Counted from the stretch's first letter, positions 53,057-63,401 are shown. The stretch: 64,000 nucleotides of DNA from Macrosoma leucophasiata (GCA_036365455.1 JAWQUS010000017.1:6324001-6388000); one strand, 5' to 3'. Notes: a model not told the origin generated them from the letters alone. Numbers and translations are program-made.

Positions 53057-53264
53057 ACCTTCCAGTTAAATAGATTATAGATAGATACCAAATTAGTTAT
53101 TTGCTGATAATGAGGTTTGACTAAAATGTTAAATATTTCAAATTTTGGGGACACGGGAATACCCCGCCAAGAACCTACCTTATCCCGAAACGATTCGTAA
53201 TTTTTTTCTCTCTCGCACTGTTTAAAAGTTATCAAGATCTTTTTTTTTTGTGTTATAGGAGAGC

Positions 53265-53365
53265 TATTACGCATATTGCCAGTGTCAAGTAAAACGATAT
53301 TTCGTATTCGTAATAAGCAGCGTTAAAGTCAGAGTCAGTTAGTCAGCGTCACAGTCAGTAAATCG
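53265..53365. repeat. Dispersed repeat shared with 34783-34915
   Basis: GAGCTATTACGCATATTGCC, CGATATTTCGTATTCGTAAT and AAAGTCAGAGTCAGTTAGTC. Confidence 0.7.
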
Positions 53366-54765
53366 AGTAAAGCAGTGGCTACTTTACCAGAACATTTACA
53401 ATGAAATTTTGGAGGCAACCTGAAAGACCGTGTTTTCGCACTGTTATTCTATTATACTATGCACGGGCACTTTAATAAGCCTATATCAAACAAAATGCCA
53501 CCAACTTTATTTAATATAACTCAAAAATACACCAAGAAAATGAAAAAAAATAAGAGCACCATACGCCTCTTTCAAGGTTGCCGCCAAAACTCCTATCAAG
53601 ATCTTTGGTAGAAGCCAAGTTTTTACTCTAAACTTTACAAACTCACACCTTGGTCATAATGCGTGACTTGGCCGTTTCGTCATCACCAAAACAACTGTAG
53701 AACAACAAAGTTACGAACATTGAACATTAAGTTCCATCTGATGACTATGTGACGGTAGCAAAACGGACAAACCACGCGTTTTGAGATTATTAGTACATAG
53801 TTAGTATTTGCATGACGGACAACTTTTTATTTCGAGCAAACACTATTACTTAGAAACACAGCATTTTATTTCAATAATTTCATTTAACACACAAAAATAT
53901 TTAAAAAAAAATAAATATATTTTCAAAAAATTTCCTTTCTAAGTGCATTGGCCCAAACGTTACATTTAAACACCCTAATAGGTAATATTAGTCAACCACA
54001 TCTCCTAAATATTTATTGCTATAGGGACCAGGTTATCAATTAATTTTATTAACCGCCGCAAAACAAAACAACACCAATTAGTGGGCTACTAACTGGCCGT
54101 GTAAAACCCGAAGTTATAAACCATTTACACTAGTTAAGGCAGTAAACCAATTAATGTTATTTCTGTTATGTTCTATAAATAAAATGCTTATTACTCATTT
54201 ACCTGCTAATTTCGACGTTATTTTGAAATAAATCAAATTATACATAATGTTTACAATTTCTAGACATTTTAAGTATGTTAATCGATATGTTCTACTGGAA
54301 AACCAAAAATGAAAAAAGTGTACAAATTGTCGTGTTATCCAAGTCTTTAACTATAATAAAGGAACTAAAGAGGGCAATGAGTATATAGGTCTTATAAATA
54401 GCAGCATTGTGTAGATTATAAGGCGATGCCCGGGTATGAATACTTTTGTTTTTTTTACCAGAGAGATTCCATGCCTACTTTAGGAGTTTGGCAATGTGCT
54501 CGAATATATACGTGTAGGTTACACGCCACTCAACAGAGTGGGGCTGTAAGTGTATTTTATTTATTATTTCCGCAAAATTTCAACAAATGATATACACAAA
54601 TCTTTGACATGAATCACTCTGTCTATTGGTGAACCACATAAAAACCGTGCAGTAGTCTTTGAGTTTATCGCGAACAGACAAACAAGACAGACGCCGCGAG
54701 TTTTATCATCATCAGACGTTTTTCTTCTTTCTTCATTTCTTCTACAGACATTTACAAAACACTAG
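53366..54765. other. Long AT-rich non-coding stretch
   Basis: No gene seen. GAGTGGGGCTGTAAGTGTAT at about 54536 looks like the last bases of a SINE-A. Confidence 0.35.
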
Positions 54766-54890
54766 AGGTTAAAATGCAGATGAGTTGCTACCCCAGAGCT
54801 TTGTTGTTATGCCTCTGTGATTGTTATTACGGGGCCATACATTAACATCTAACCGGAATACGATAATGCTGTTGACACTACCGTTACAAT
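54766..54890 (-). repeat. Family R fragment, diverged
   Basis: GGTTAAAATGCAGATGAGTT and GTTATGCCTCTGTGATTGTT, ending in GACACTACCGTTAC. Confidence 0.55.
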
Positions 54891-55290
54891 TTGGGGCTCT
54901 TCAAAACTGCCGTCAAAAGAATCGTTCAGGGCTGGCAGCGCGTTGGCAACTCCCCTGATGTTGCAAATATTCATAGGTGTGTCTGTCAATCCTTTGACAT
55001 AAAAAATGGATATAGACGTTACTGTGTGAACTTAATTTGGATTTACATGGTAATTGACATCCGTGCGTCACCGAATGGGTTCCGATTGAAGATCGGGGCT
55101 AGGCTTACGCCTGGCACATTGTTAAATCGGCCACCTTTTTAGTGCTACAAGGAGACACATATTCAGAGCAGATCTATGTACCTAGTATGTATAATATTGT
55201 GATATTTTTTGTGATTTAATATTCTCTTATTCTCTGTAACCAATCCGTTTTTGCTTTCTGCACCAAATAAAGTTTTACTATTATTATTAC
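54891..55290 (+). repeat. LINE 3'-end remnant with ATTATTATTA tail
   Basis: TTCAAAACTGCCGTCAAAAG, GGCTGGCAGCGCGTTGGCAA and CACCGAATGGGTTCC, then ATAAAGTTTTACTATTATTA. This arrangement (decayed C-terminus, AT-rich 3' UTR, short tandem tail) fits a LINE end; the clade is unclear. Confidence 0.45.
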
Positions 55291-55775
55291 TATGTTTTAA
55301 ACATAACATTACAAAACATCATACACAAACCGCAAGACAATTTGAATATCGGTTCAATGTAAACGCTTCCTAATATCGTATAATTATTTTTCTGGAAGCG
55401 GATGGCATTATTTCAGAGCGCCGAACCGACTGTGGTATATCGTGCAGTGATTTATTTGGGAAATTTTCATTTGTTACCATTTTTCGAATATTGAGCATTG
55501 GTATGATTATTTGATCAAGCATATTTGGGGTAAATGTATAAAGTTTTACGCACTGGAGTTGTGAGTTATTTAAATCCGTTTATTTATTTGACTGATAGTT
55601 AATTATGGTTTAAGGGTTCCGTAGCTGAAAAGAAAAATAAATGAAACCCTAAAAAGATCTGATGCGTCTATCTGTCTGTCCATCAGAGCAATAAGCAATC
55701 TAGTGAGCCGAGTGAGATGATTTTTTTTTCTCTAGTCTACATTATTTACAAAGTTTGGAATACACTTTTTAAAAA
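55291..55775. other. No recognised gene
   Basis: AGGGTTCCGTAGCTGAAAAG with GTCTATCTGTCTGTCC at 55615-55690 belongs to the dispersed repeat type at 33790. The remainder is AT-rich. Confidence 0.35.
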
Positions 55776-55782
55776 AAAAACG

Positions 55783-55860
55783 GAAATTCAGGCGGGGCTC
55801 GAACCCGCGGTTACTGGGATTTCTAGTCCAGCTGCTCTCCCAAATGAGCTACCGAAGTCC
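55783..55860 (-). repeat. tRNA-like repeat, third copy, AGA-type loop
   Basis: The minus strand has ACTTCGGTAGCTCATTTGGG, AGCAGCTGGACTAGAAATCC and GCGGGTTCGAGCCCCGC, then CTGAATTTCCGTTTTTTT. D and T arms are good. The acceptor stem is broken at the 3' side and the anticodon loop would read AGA. It shares the TTTCCGTTTTTTTT trailer with the unit at 52910, so it is probably not a functional tRNA gene. Confidence 0.5.
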
Positions 55861-56020
55861 ACATCTCATTGTTGAATTGTTCCTTCATATTTATTGCATT
55901 GCCTTGGACAGTAGCGACATCTATTGCTTGATTTTTATTCCAATCATGGTTAAGTACAAAATTTATTGCGAAACATTATGTTTGCACGATTCAAAAACAT
56001 TATGAGTTATATAATTCATT
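55861..56020. other. No recognised feature
   Basis: AT-rich flank of the hAT-type MITE. Confidence 0.3.
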
Positions 56021-56028
56021 ATCTATTA

Positions 56029-56210
56029 CAGAGGTTCCCAAACTATTTTTTCTTGTCCCCTTTCAATTTTTTTCTGGTTTCGGTGGACCCCCTTGCTAAC
56101 ATTTATGTCACTTTCCCATATATCCCATTTTTATTTACGCATATACGTAGACCCCATCTTGTCTTCCATAGACCCCAGGGGGTCTATATGGACCACTTTG
56201 GGAATCACTG
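56029..56210. mobile_element. hAT-type MITE with perfect 8-bp target duplication
   Basis: The 182-bp element has inverted ends CAGAGGTTCCCAAACT and, at the other side, CCACTTTGGGAATCACTG, the classical CAG-rGGTTCCCAAA ends of hAT elements. ATCTATTA at 56021-56028 is repeated exactly at 56211-56218, the 8-bp duplication of hAT transposases. An internal GTAGACCCCATCTTGTCTTC-type segment faces its inverted counterpart. No transposase is encoded. Confidence 0.93.
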
Positions 56211-56218
56211 ATCTATTA

Positions 56219-56678
56219 CATTTACTCGATAACATAACCGTATTTAAAAATTTATGTTATTTATGCATAAGTCTAACTTATAATAAATTTCGTTCCAACA
56301 ATAAATAATACAAATATTATTATATCCTTGATGCGTCCATTTGTATGAGCAATACAAACATAATTGTAACGAAGGACGAAGGGACGTCACTGTTAACAGA
56401 TTGTTGTTGACGGGCCGAAAGGGCCTTTTCTGATACAAAATATAAATGCTTTAATATAATTTCCTGCTACGGAACACGATCACTCTGCACAGAAATGGCA
56501 AATCTCAGATTTATTTCAATTTTGAGAATCCTTTCTCCATTTTGATTTTGTCATAAAATTAGTACCGTAATAGTTTTCCACGATTATTCATTGTCAAACC
56601 AAATTGAACAACACAATACATTGGTATTTATAATTCAAAGTATAAAGATAGTCAAGCTAATTTCCTTAATCCCTTTTA
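56219..56678. other. No recognised gene
   Basis: AT-rich; nothing supported. Confidence 0.3.
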
Positions 56679-56679
56679 T

Positions 56680-57325
56680 ACTCGTAATATTATAAATGCG
56701 AAAGTAGCTCTGGCTGTCTGTCTGTCTGTTACCTTTTCACGTCCAAGCGACTGAACCGATTTTAGTGAAATTTGGTGCAAAGATAGACCTGACTATGAGA
56801 AAGAACATAGGCTACTTATTGAAATAAAACTATTTTTACGGATTTATCTCGCGTATATTAAACTAAAATGATTTTTAAAATCAACCCGACGTTTCGGTCG
56901 CTTTTCAGCTTCCGTGGTCCCGGGCAGACTGAGGTGACATTTGTCTGAGAGAAGTTTGAAAAAATTATATGTAGCTACCTCCATCGATTTCGTAAACGCC
57001 TTGCGTAGCGTTCAGGTTGACAACCGCTTTTCAGCTTCCGTGGTCCCGGTCAGACTGAGGTGACATTTGTCTGACAGAAGTTTGAAAAAATTATATGTAT
57101 CTACCTCCATCGATTTCGTAAACGCCTTGCGTAGCGTTCAGGTTGACAAGCTGAACGCTACGCAAGGCGTTTTTAAAAATCATTTTAGTTTAATATACGC
57201 GAGATAAATCCGTAAAAATAGTTTTATTTCAATGAGTGTAGCTCGCGAAAACCTAAGAACATATAGGCTACTTAGTTATTTATAAAACGACATACACGCG
57301 GGCGAATCCGCGGGCAACAGCTAGT
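56680..57325 (+). mobile_element. Helitron-like (Lep1-like) element, CTAGT end, carrying a fold-back insert
   Basis: Starts ACTCGTAATATTATAAATGC with CTGTCTGTCTGTCTGTTACC and GACTGAACCGATTTTAGTGA. It ends ACACGCGGGCGAATCCGCGG and CAACAGCTAGT at 57321-57325, with the subterminal GC hairpin expected of Helitrons. A fold-back element at 56818-57233 splits it. Confidence 0.7.
56818..57233. mobile_element. Fold-back element with perfect 63-bp inverted arms
   Basis: 56818-56880 is the exact reverse complement of 57171-57233 (left arm starts ATTGAAATAAAACTATTTTT). The interior has a 126-bp tandem duplication (CTTTTCAGCTTCCGTGGTCC at 56901 and 57027). A 19-bp perfect hairpin, CGCCTTGCGTAGCGTTCAG at 57123-57141 and its inverse at 57151-57169, abuts the right arm. 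Short frames have no transposase motif. Confidence 0.93.
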
Positions 57326-57793
57326 TACTTATAAACCTTGACGAAATAGGAAGTATTCTAAATGAAGTGAAGTTAAGACTATTCGGAATAGGTGTATATG
57401 GCACGAGAAGGTCCACGCTTACTGCCTACGCTGTAAGGGATTCGGCGTGTACATACAAATATTTAGCTACGATTCTGAACTCGGCAACACACAGCAGTGC
57501 TGCCGCTGCAGTGCTGCCGCAGCACCATATTTTTTATATTTTCTGTTGCATGCTGCCGCGACAGTGTCGCGTAGCTCGGAGTATAATCTCATATAAACTC
57601 ATAGATAATATAATATGGAGACCATTAGTGCTGCGGGAGCACTGCTGCGTGCTGCCGTACCTTTATGCTGAATCTATGCTTAGTAATTCCTTCGTATTAA
57701 ATGTCGAACGTGGCACTTTTCGTAGTAGCTAATAGCTACGCTAGTCGCTACGAGCCTACGAATCCATCGTAGTAGGTAGGCTACGACGTATCG
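57326..57793. repeat. CTGCCGC-rich patch, probable repeat
   Basis: GCAGTGCTGCCGCTGCAGTG, TGCCGCGACAGTGTCGCGTA and GTGCTGCGGGAGCACTGCTG are partly self-complementary. A 121-codon frame crosses it (57367-57732), but its composition follows the repeat and no domain is seen. Confidence 0.35.
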
Positions 57794-58034
57794 ATAGGTC
57801 GCGCCAGGTAAAAAGAACGCTGGCGGTCAAGCTGCGCGTCATGTGTTTTTATTTCATTTTATGTTATTCTATGTAATATAGTTTTCAATCTGCCTACCAA
57901 TACACGAAACCGCAAGCGAAAGCAAGATCAAAAATAAACCAATAGGGCTAGTAAATTTCGTGCGCGAGTGTACCGATGCGCGAACACATCCCTTCTACTT
58001 TCTTCCAGCGTTCTTTTTACGTGGCGCGACCTAT
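57794..58034. mobile_element. MITE with 30-bp inverted ends
   Basis: 57794-57823 (ATAGGTCGCGCCAGGTAAAA start) and 58005-58034 are reverse complements at 29 of 30 positions. Total 241 bp, no coding. Superfamily unknown. Confidence 0.85.
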
Positions 58035-58092
58035 AATACGTCACGATACTTGAGTCATGTGTTAAAGAAAAACAACACTTACGGCACGTAAA

Positions 58093-58413
58093 CATGACTT
58101 CACGGCTGTAATCCCAGAAGGGGTAGACAGAGGTAAATGCATGCATTCAAGCATACATGCTAACACCCACGGTTCGCCGGTTGCGTTTTGGCCCATGTAG
58201 CGGTGGAGAGCCTATGGACATCTTCGGGCATATTACCAAACTTTGGAGTACTGGGAAACTTCCAAAAAATGGTAAAATCCCAATAGAACCAGCGACAAAG
58301 CCTCTACACCGTTTTTTTTTTAACACCGTTATCTCTTATATCTCCCGGCCTGGAAATCGAACCCAGGACCCCAGCAAAGTAGGAGTGGCATGCTACCACT
58401 AGACCACTGAAGC
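58093..58413 (-). repeat. SINE-B copy with a T-run insertion
   Basis: CATGACTTCACGGCTGTAAT to CATGCTACCACTAGACCACT. CACCGTTTTTTTTTTAACAC duplicates the ACACCGTT junction at about 58308-58327. Confidence 0.75.
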
Positions 58414-58459
58414 AGTTGCTATGGACATCTCCGAACACATTAAAAAAAACTCGGATGGA

Positions 58460-58766
58460 TTTTTTTTTTTTTTTTTTTTTTTTTATGTAATGGAAGTGGT
58501 AAACAAGCATGCAGTTCACGTTGATGTTAAGTGATGACTGCAGCCTATAGACACCCACACAAAGACTAAGGTCAAAATGCAGATGCGTTACCACTCCTGA
58601 GGCCTAAGGTGTTACGCCTCTGTGCCGGAAATTACAGGGCCGTACATTACCACCTGACCGGAACACGATAGTGCTGAACACTACCATTTAGCGGCAAGTA
58701 TATTAGGTAATGCGGTGGTGCCTACGCCCGCGAGCTCCGTCACTGGAGCTCTACCACCAGTAAAAA
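58460..58766 (-). repeat. Family R copy, full length with 24-nt T-run
   Basis: T-run at 58461-58484, then ATGTAATGGAAGTGGTAAAC to GGAGCTCTACCACCAGTAAA. Best preserved reverse copy; the long pure T-run suggests a recent insertion by retroposition. Confidence 0.85.
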
Positions 58767-58996
58767 ACTTTCAGAAAAAGCACTTGCCATCCCGACTCAG
58801 GACTACGACCTTGAATCCCTACATTAAGACTCTACCATTAGTGAGTTAATGTGTATATTTATATACAACATGTAACGGGAATAATGCACACTCTCTAACA
58901 CCCCGATTAGAAAATCGAGTTTAAATCATAATACATGAACTGAAATTACATGTTTGTGTTTTAAATATTTTTTAATTTAAGAAGGAAGTTGTCCTC

Positions 58997-59550
58997 ATAG
59001 TAGGGGAGCCCAGGATGCTATTTTTGGATTTACTCGAGCGCGTCAGATAAAAATATGGGAGATTCCTTGAACTCCGCTGGTTATCTCCACTAAATCTAAG
59101 GTTCGTATATAAAGACGCGGCCGAAGATTAGTCTTAAAAAAAAAATTGTCGCTACGATCTTACTCATCTTCCGATTTGTCTGAATTTTGGATAGGAGCAT
59201 TGTTTGGCCACATTTTAAACCCTCACAGAATATCTGACACGCTCTTGACCCAAGACGTTGATGCCGCGTCCTCTTCAAAAACATTTGATTCGTTCAAAAA
59301 TGAAGGTGAAAAATTACTCAAGAATGTCAGATACTCAGAGAGGATCCAAAGTGAACCCCATCAAAGCTCCCATCCAAAATTCTGACAATTTGGATGCGAG
59401 GCAAGCTCGTGGCGGAAGCCCTAAGGGTTCGGCCTTTTATGGAAATCTTAGATTTGGTGGAGGTACTGAATTGGGTGCAAGGTATCTCCTATAACTTAAT
59501 CTGACGCGCTGGAGCAAATCCAAAAATCCCCTCTTGGGCTCCCTTACTAT
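58997..59550. mobile_element. 554-bp element with ~60-bp inverted ends and short open frames
   Basis: Left ATAGTAGGGGAGCCC (58997) and right GGGCTCCCTTACTAT (59536-59550) are inverted. Similarity extends inward ~60 bp (left TTTTTGGATTTACTCGAGCG and CGTCAGAT; right inverted TTTTTGGATTTGCTCCAGCG). Inside is TATA-like GTATATAAAGACGCGG at 59105 and two overlapping frames: 59146-59385 (MSLRSYSSSDLSEFWIGALF start, then GHILNPHRISDTLLTQDVDA) and 59258-59494 (containing GGSPKGSAFYGNLRFGGGTE). I recognise neither. Non-autonomous DNA element is the default reading. Confidence 0.6.
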
Positions 59551-59834
59551 CAATTTGCTTGAACAGTATGCACACCATGTAAGTGTGCATACCATACTTA
59601 CCCTGTACCTATGACCGCACATAAAACACGAACCTACTCACACACGCACACTGTTGTAATGTGATGTAGCGTGACCTGCGTACCCTTATTTTAACACTCG
59701 CTAGTAATGAGATTAATTTCCACTATTTGTTAATTTTTATTCATTTGATTATTATTAAATTGTTATTTATAATAAAAAGCACGTCTCAACGAGTTCTAAT
59801 AAACTTGTTGAGACTAGAATTTTATTTTGGATAG
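59551..59834. other. Non-coding with two small hairpins
   Basis: GTATGCACAC / GTGTGCATAC (59567-59593) and GTCTCAACGAGTT / AACTTGTTGAGAC (about 59784-59815) are inverted pairs. No gene. Confidence 0.45.
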
Positions 59835-59847
59835 ACGTTAATCTCAT

Positions 59848-60161
59848 AACTGCCTCGGTAGCCTAGTGGTAGCAGGCCACTACTACTAGGCTGAGGTCCT
59901 GGGTTCGATTCCCGGGTAGGGGTTATCAGAGATAATGGTGAAAAAGCCTTTATCTCTGGTTCTATTGGGATTTTTCCATTTTCTGGAAATTTCCCAGTAC
60001 CTCAAAGTTTGGTAATGTGCCCGGAGATGTCAACAGGCTCGCCACCTGTTACATGGGCCAAAACGTAACCGGCGAATCGTGGGTGTTTGCATGTATGCTT
60101 GAATGCATGCATTTACCTCTGCCTACCCCTTCGGGGATTACAGGCGTGAAGTTACGTAGTT
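59848..60161 (+). repeat. SINE-B copy with 13-bp target duplication
   Basis: AACTGCCTCGGTAGCCTAGT, B box GGGTTCGATTCCCGGGTAGG, ending GGCGTGAAGTTACG. ACGTTAATCTCAT at 59835-59847 repeats at 60162-60174. Confidence 0.93.
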
Positions 60162-60174
60162 ACGTTAATCTCAT

Positions 60175-61003
60175 TTTCGTTTGTATTGACTGTTCACCAA
60201 ATGGGTGACCATAATTTCCTGAAAATATTTCTAAATGGAAATTCATTTTGGACAAAATATTACCCATATCAAAAATGCCTGAAATCGATTCGATTATTGA
60301 TTCTGAAAAAACTAGTTTCGGGTTGTACATTTAATCATGTTATACACGTTGTATAACCAAGCTTACAAGAAGTAAGGAAGTGTTATCACACCTACTGCCT
60401 TCTCATGACCTTATTATAACATGATTAAACAGCACAATCACGTTTCTCAAATACTTCCAAACAACCTTCAATTCACCGACTTCCTAATTCTAATGACACC
60501 CAGAAGCATTAACTTCACTCGTAAGTCAGAAGTCGTTAAGTTCATAAATATAAGATGATTATAACAGCATTGTTCATGTTAGATTTATAATTGTGGTACT
60601 TAGTTGTGTGATATTAAGTTGCATTAAAATTTGTTCGTTGAAACATATAACTTATACGAGTATTTAGGAGAAGGAAGCCTAGCTTTCATTCCAGAACAAC
60701 ATTCTAAATAAGAAACATTGCAAAGAAGTCATAAACAGTGAAAAGAGGACGTAGTAAAATATTTAAATACAAATTTCCTTTGCCAAACTTTGACAAAGAC
60801 CACTTTCAAAACCGACCAAGTGAGAGCTTCAATTTTGCATCGAGAGTTCCATACAAATAAAAATACTAAACATTGTTCTGTTGAAAAAAACGTAACAGGT
60901 TTCCCTGTAATGTTAATACAAAAAATATGTCCTGTTTTTTTATATTGACTAGTTCCAGCGTAAAAGTGGGTTGAATTGTTAATTTTCGCCTAGTTTCTTG
61001 AAT
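60175..61003. other. No recognised gene; inverted repeat at 60330-60429
   Basis: TTTAATCATGTTATA at 60330-60344 and its reverse complement at 60415-60429 enclose 70 bp, possibly a tiny MITE. Otherwise AT-rich. Confidence 0.45.
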
Positions 61004-61013
61004 GTAAATTAAC

Positions 61014-61322
61014 TGCCTCAGTAGCGTAGTGGTAGCAGGCCACTACTATTACGCTGGAGGTCCTGGGTTCGATTCCCGGGTCGGGGACTATCAGAGATAA
61101 CGGTTTAAAATCCTTTATCTCTGCTTCTATTGGGATTTTTCCATTTTCTGGAAGTTTCCCAGTACCCCGGAGTTTGGTAATGTGCCCGGAGATGGCAACA
61201 GGTTCGCCACCTGTTACATGGGCCAAAAAACGTAACCGGCGAGTCGTGGGTGTTTGCATGTATGATTGAATGCATGCATTTACCTCTGCCTACCCCTTCG
61301 GGGATTACAGGCGTGAAGTTAC
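61014..61322 (+). repeat. SINE-B copy with 10-bp target duplication
   Basis: TGCCTCAGTAGCGTAGTGGT, B box GGGTTCGATTCCCGGGTCGG, ending GGCGTGAAGTTAC. GTAAATTAAC at 61004-61013 repeats at 61323-61332. It is nearly identical to the reverse copy at 41368. Confidence 0.93.
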
Positions 61323-61337
61323 GTAAATTAACGTAAA

Positions 61338-61603
61338 ACTGGAGCTCGCGGGCGTAGGCACCACCGCATTACCTAATTTACCTGCCGCTAAATGGTAGTG
61401 TTCAGCAGTATCGTGTTCCGGTCAGGTGGTAATGTACGGCAATGTAATTTCCGGCACAGAGGCGTAACACCTTAGGCCTCAGGAGTGGTAACGCATCTGC
61501 ATTTTGGCCTTGGTCTTCATGTGGGTGTCTATAGGCTATAGTCATCACTTAACATCCATGTGAACTGCATGCTTGTTTGCCACTTACATTACATAAAAAA
61601 AAA
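61338..61603 (+). repeat. Family R copy, start truncated
   Basis: ACTGGAGCTCGCGGGCGTAG to CATTACATAAAAAAAAA. It begins within the initial hairpin region, a few bases after the SINE-B duplication. Confidence 0.8.
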
Positions 61604-62165
61604 TGTAAATTATTCAATTCAAATTTAAAAAACATATGATTCTCATTACATACCCTTGTATTTGGTACGTAATTCTTTTACACTTTAATTCATGTAACCC
61701 TAAAGTCACCCTAAAGTGGCAAATTAAATCATTTACGTTACAAGCCCGGGTTTATATTAATTCGTTTCTGACTTTAAATTTTATACTTTTATCAAATTTC
61801 AGCGAAATAATACCAAGTAGTTTTGAAGCAAACTGGTTAAAAGAGTCACCCTGACAGATAAATACTAAGGAGTAATTCTATTAGTGTTTCGCTTTTGTCT
61901 TTTCATGAACGGTCATGAACGGAGCCCTAAAAATTAAGGAGATAAAGTTTTAAGGTGGAAAGTCGCCGACATAAAAGAAATAATCGATTTACGGTGAAAA
62001 CAAAACACGATGGTTTGTATAAAACAGGCTTCATAATAAATTTCTCTACCAATATTTAAAGTATCCAGTAAACCGACTACGCCATCAGCCTGGAAAAGGA
62101 CTTAGATATCTTTATGCCGCACCTGAAATGTATGTCAAATATCCAAAAGAAAAACCGTAAAATAT
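61604..62165. other. No recognised gene
   Basis: AT-rich; nothing supported. Confidence 0.3.
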
Positions 62166-62543
62166 GTTTAGTTATGTAAGTTTAGCTTTATCTACACTAA
62201 TTTTACGAGTATAAAGAGGAAAACATTGTTTGTTTGGTTGTATTGAATAAGCTCAAAAACTACCTATTTTAAAAATTCTTCGACTATTCGAAAGCTACAT
62301 TATCCACGGGTAACATAGCCTATATTTTATTTTGTAAAAAATAGGGTTCCGTAAGATATTTGGGTTTTTCGGACACAAAGTGTAAAAAATCAACCAGAAA
62401 AGTTACTTATTTTGCGTACACTGCCCAAACTAACAAGGATATCTAGGAAGGCTTTAGGCTATATCTATAATCATCACGCTAAGACGAATAGAAGAGGGTA
62501 GGTGACATTACACCCGCGCGTAGCCGGGGCGGGCCGCTAGTAT
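62166..62543 (+). mobile_element. Helitron-like element ending GGGCGGGCCGCTAGT
   Basis: TACACTAATTTTACGAGTAT, AAACATTGTTTGTTTGGTTG, AACATAGCCTATATTTTATT and AGGGTTCCGTAAGATATTTG lead to CGCGTAGCCGGGGCGGGCCG and CTAGT. This arrangement is a common lepidopteran dispersed repeat. Confidence 0.6.
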
Positions 62544-62584
62544 TTAATATTATTTTTATAGCAATACTAGCGGCCCGCCCCGGC
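62523..62584. repeat. 21-bp perfect GC-rich inverted repeat at element junction
   Basis: GCCGGGGCGGGCCGCTAGTA(T) at 62523-62543 is inverted exactly at 62564-62584, with a 20-bp AT-only spacer. It joins the CTAGT end of the left element to the inverted end of the right one. Confidence 0.9.
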
Positions 62585-62760
62585 TTCGCCCGCGCTGCTC
62601 TGCTCCTATTAGTCATAGCGTGATGTAAGCTATCCTATCTCTCAAGTTGGATTGAACTGCACATGGTGTGCGAATTTTATTATAATCGGTTAAGTAGTTT
62701 AGGAGTCCATTGAGGACAAACATTGTGACACGAGATTTATATATATTAAGATATTTGAGC
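62564..62760 (-). mobile_element. Helitron-like element, reverse orientation
   Basis: ATACTAGCGGCCCGCCCCGG, ATAGCGTGATGTAAGCTATC and TTTATTATAATCGGTTAAGT, with ACACGAGATTTATATATATT at the far end. Tail to tail with the previous element. Confidence 0.6.
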
Positions 62761-62850
62761 CGGTATTACAGTAGATGTGTTGCCATTCCTGATACCTTAA
62801 TTTTTATGTCTCTGTGATAGTTATTACGGGGCCATACATTTTTAATACCG
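62761..62850 (-). repeat. Family R fragment, diverged
   Basis: GTAGATGTGTTGCCATTCCT and TTATGTCTCTGTGATAGTTA then TTACGGGGCCATACATT. Short and old. Confidence 0.45.
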
Positions 62851-63333
62851 CTTAGGTGGACGTTCGCTTGGACAGCTAGTGATATATTGTGGCTCTGCGC
62901 CTACGGTTTTATCCGAGTGGATAACACGTTTAATTTATTTTCATACAATTTCAAACTTCCAAAAATACTGAACTCGTACTCCATAAGCTTCTAATTCTTC
63001 TTCTTAACTTCTCGTCTATGATTCAAGATACGTCACACATAAAATTTCATGTAATAGGAACCTGTATGAACCAAAGAAAAATATCCACTATACAGTAGGA
63101 ACCTGTGTGTGCGGTTAAATAAAATATCCACTCATACAGAATCCAAGACTGCACGTATGAAAGATACTCTATCGAGTGGAGACGCGGGAAATGGAGCGTG
63201 GCGTTTGATACGACAGTTGTTCCTTCCTTTCCCCTGTTAGTGTTCCACAAACAATAAAACTGTTAGCACTGTCAAATCTGCTAGGAAATTGTACCTTGAG
63301 TTTATATAAAATATGTTTTATTTAAGCGCTTTA
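62851..63333. other. No recognised gene
   Basis: AT-rich; the minus-strand frame 63250-63047 has no domain. Confidence 0.3.
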
Positions 63334-63401
63334 TTCTTAAAAATCTGATAATGAAAAGATATAGATAACTCTATATCTTTTCATTATCAGATTTTTAAGA
63401 A
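63334..63401. repeat. 32-bp perfect inverted repeat, 4-nt loop
   Basis: 63334-63365 (starts TTCTTAAAAATCTGATAATG) is exactly complementary to 63370-63401, loop TAAC. AT-rich. The stem is longer than a typical terminator or tRNA stem and has no bulges. Confidence 0.95.

Noticed and set aside
57367..57732. 121-codon frame as a gene
   Set aside because: Driven by CTGCCGC-rich repeat text; no recognised domain.
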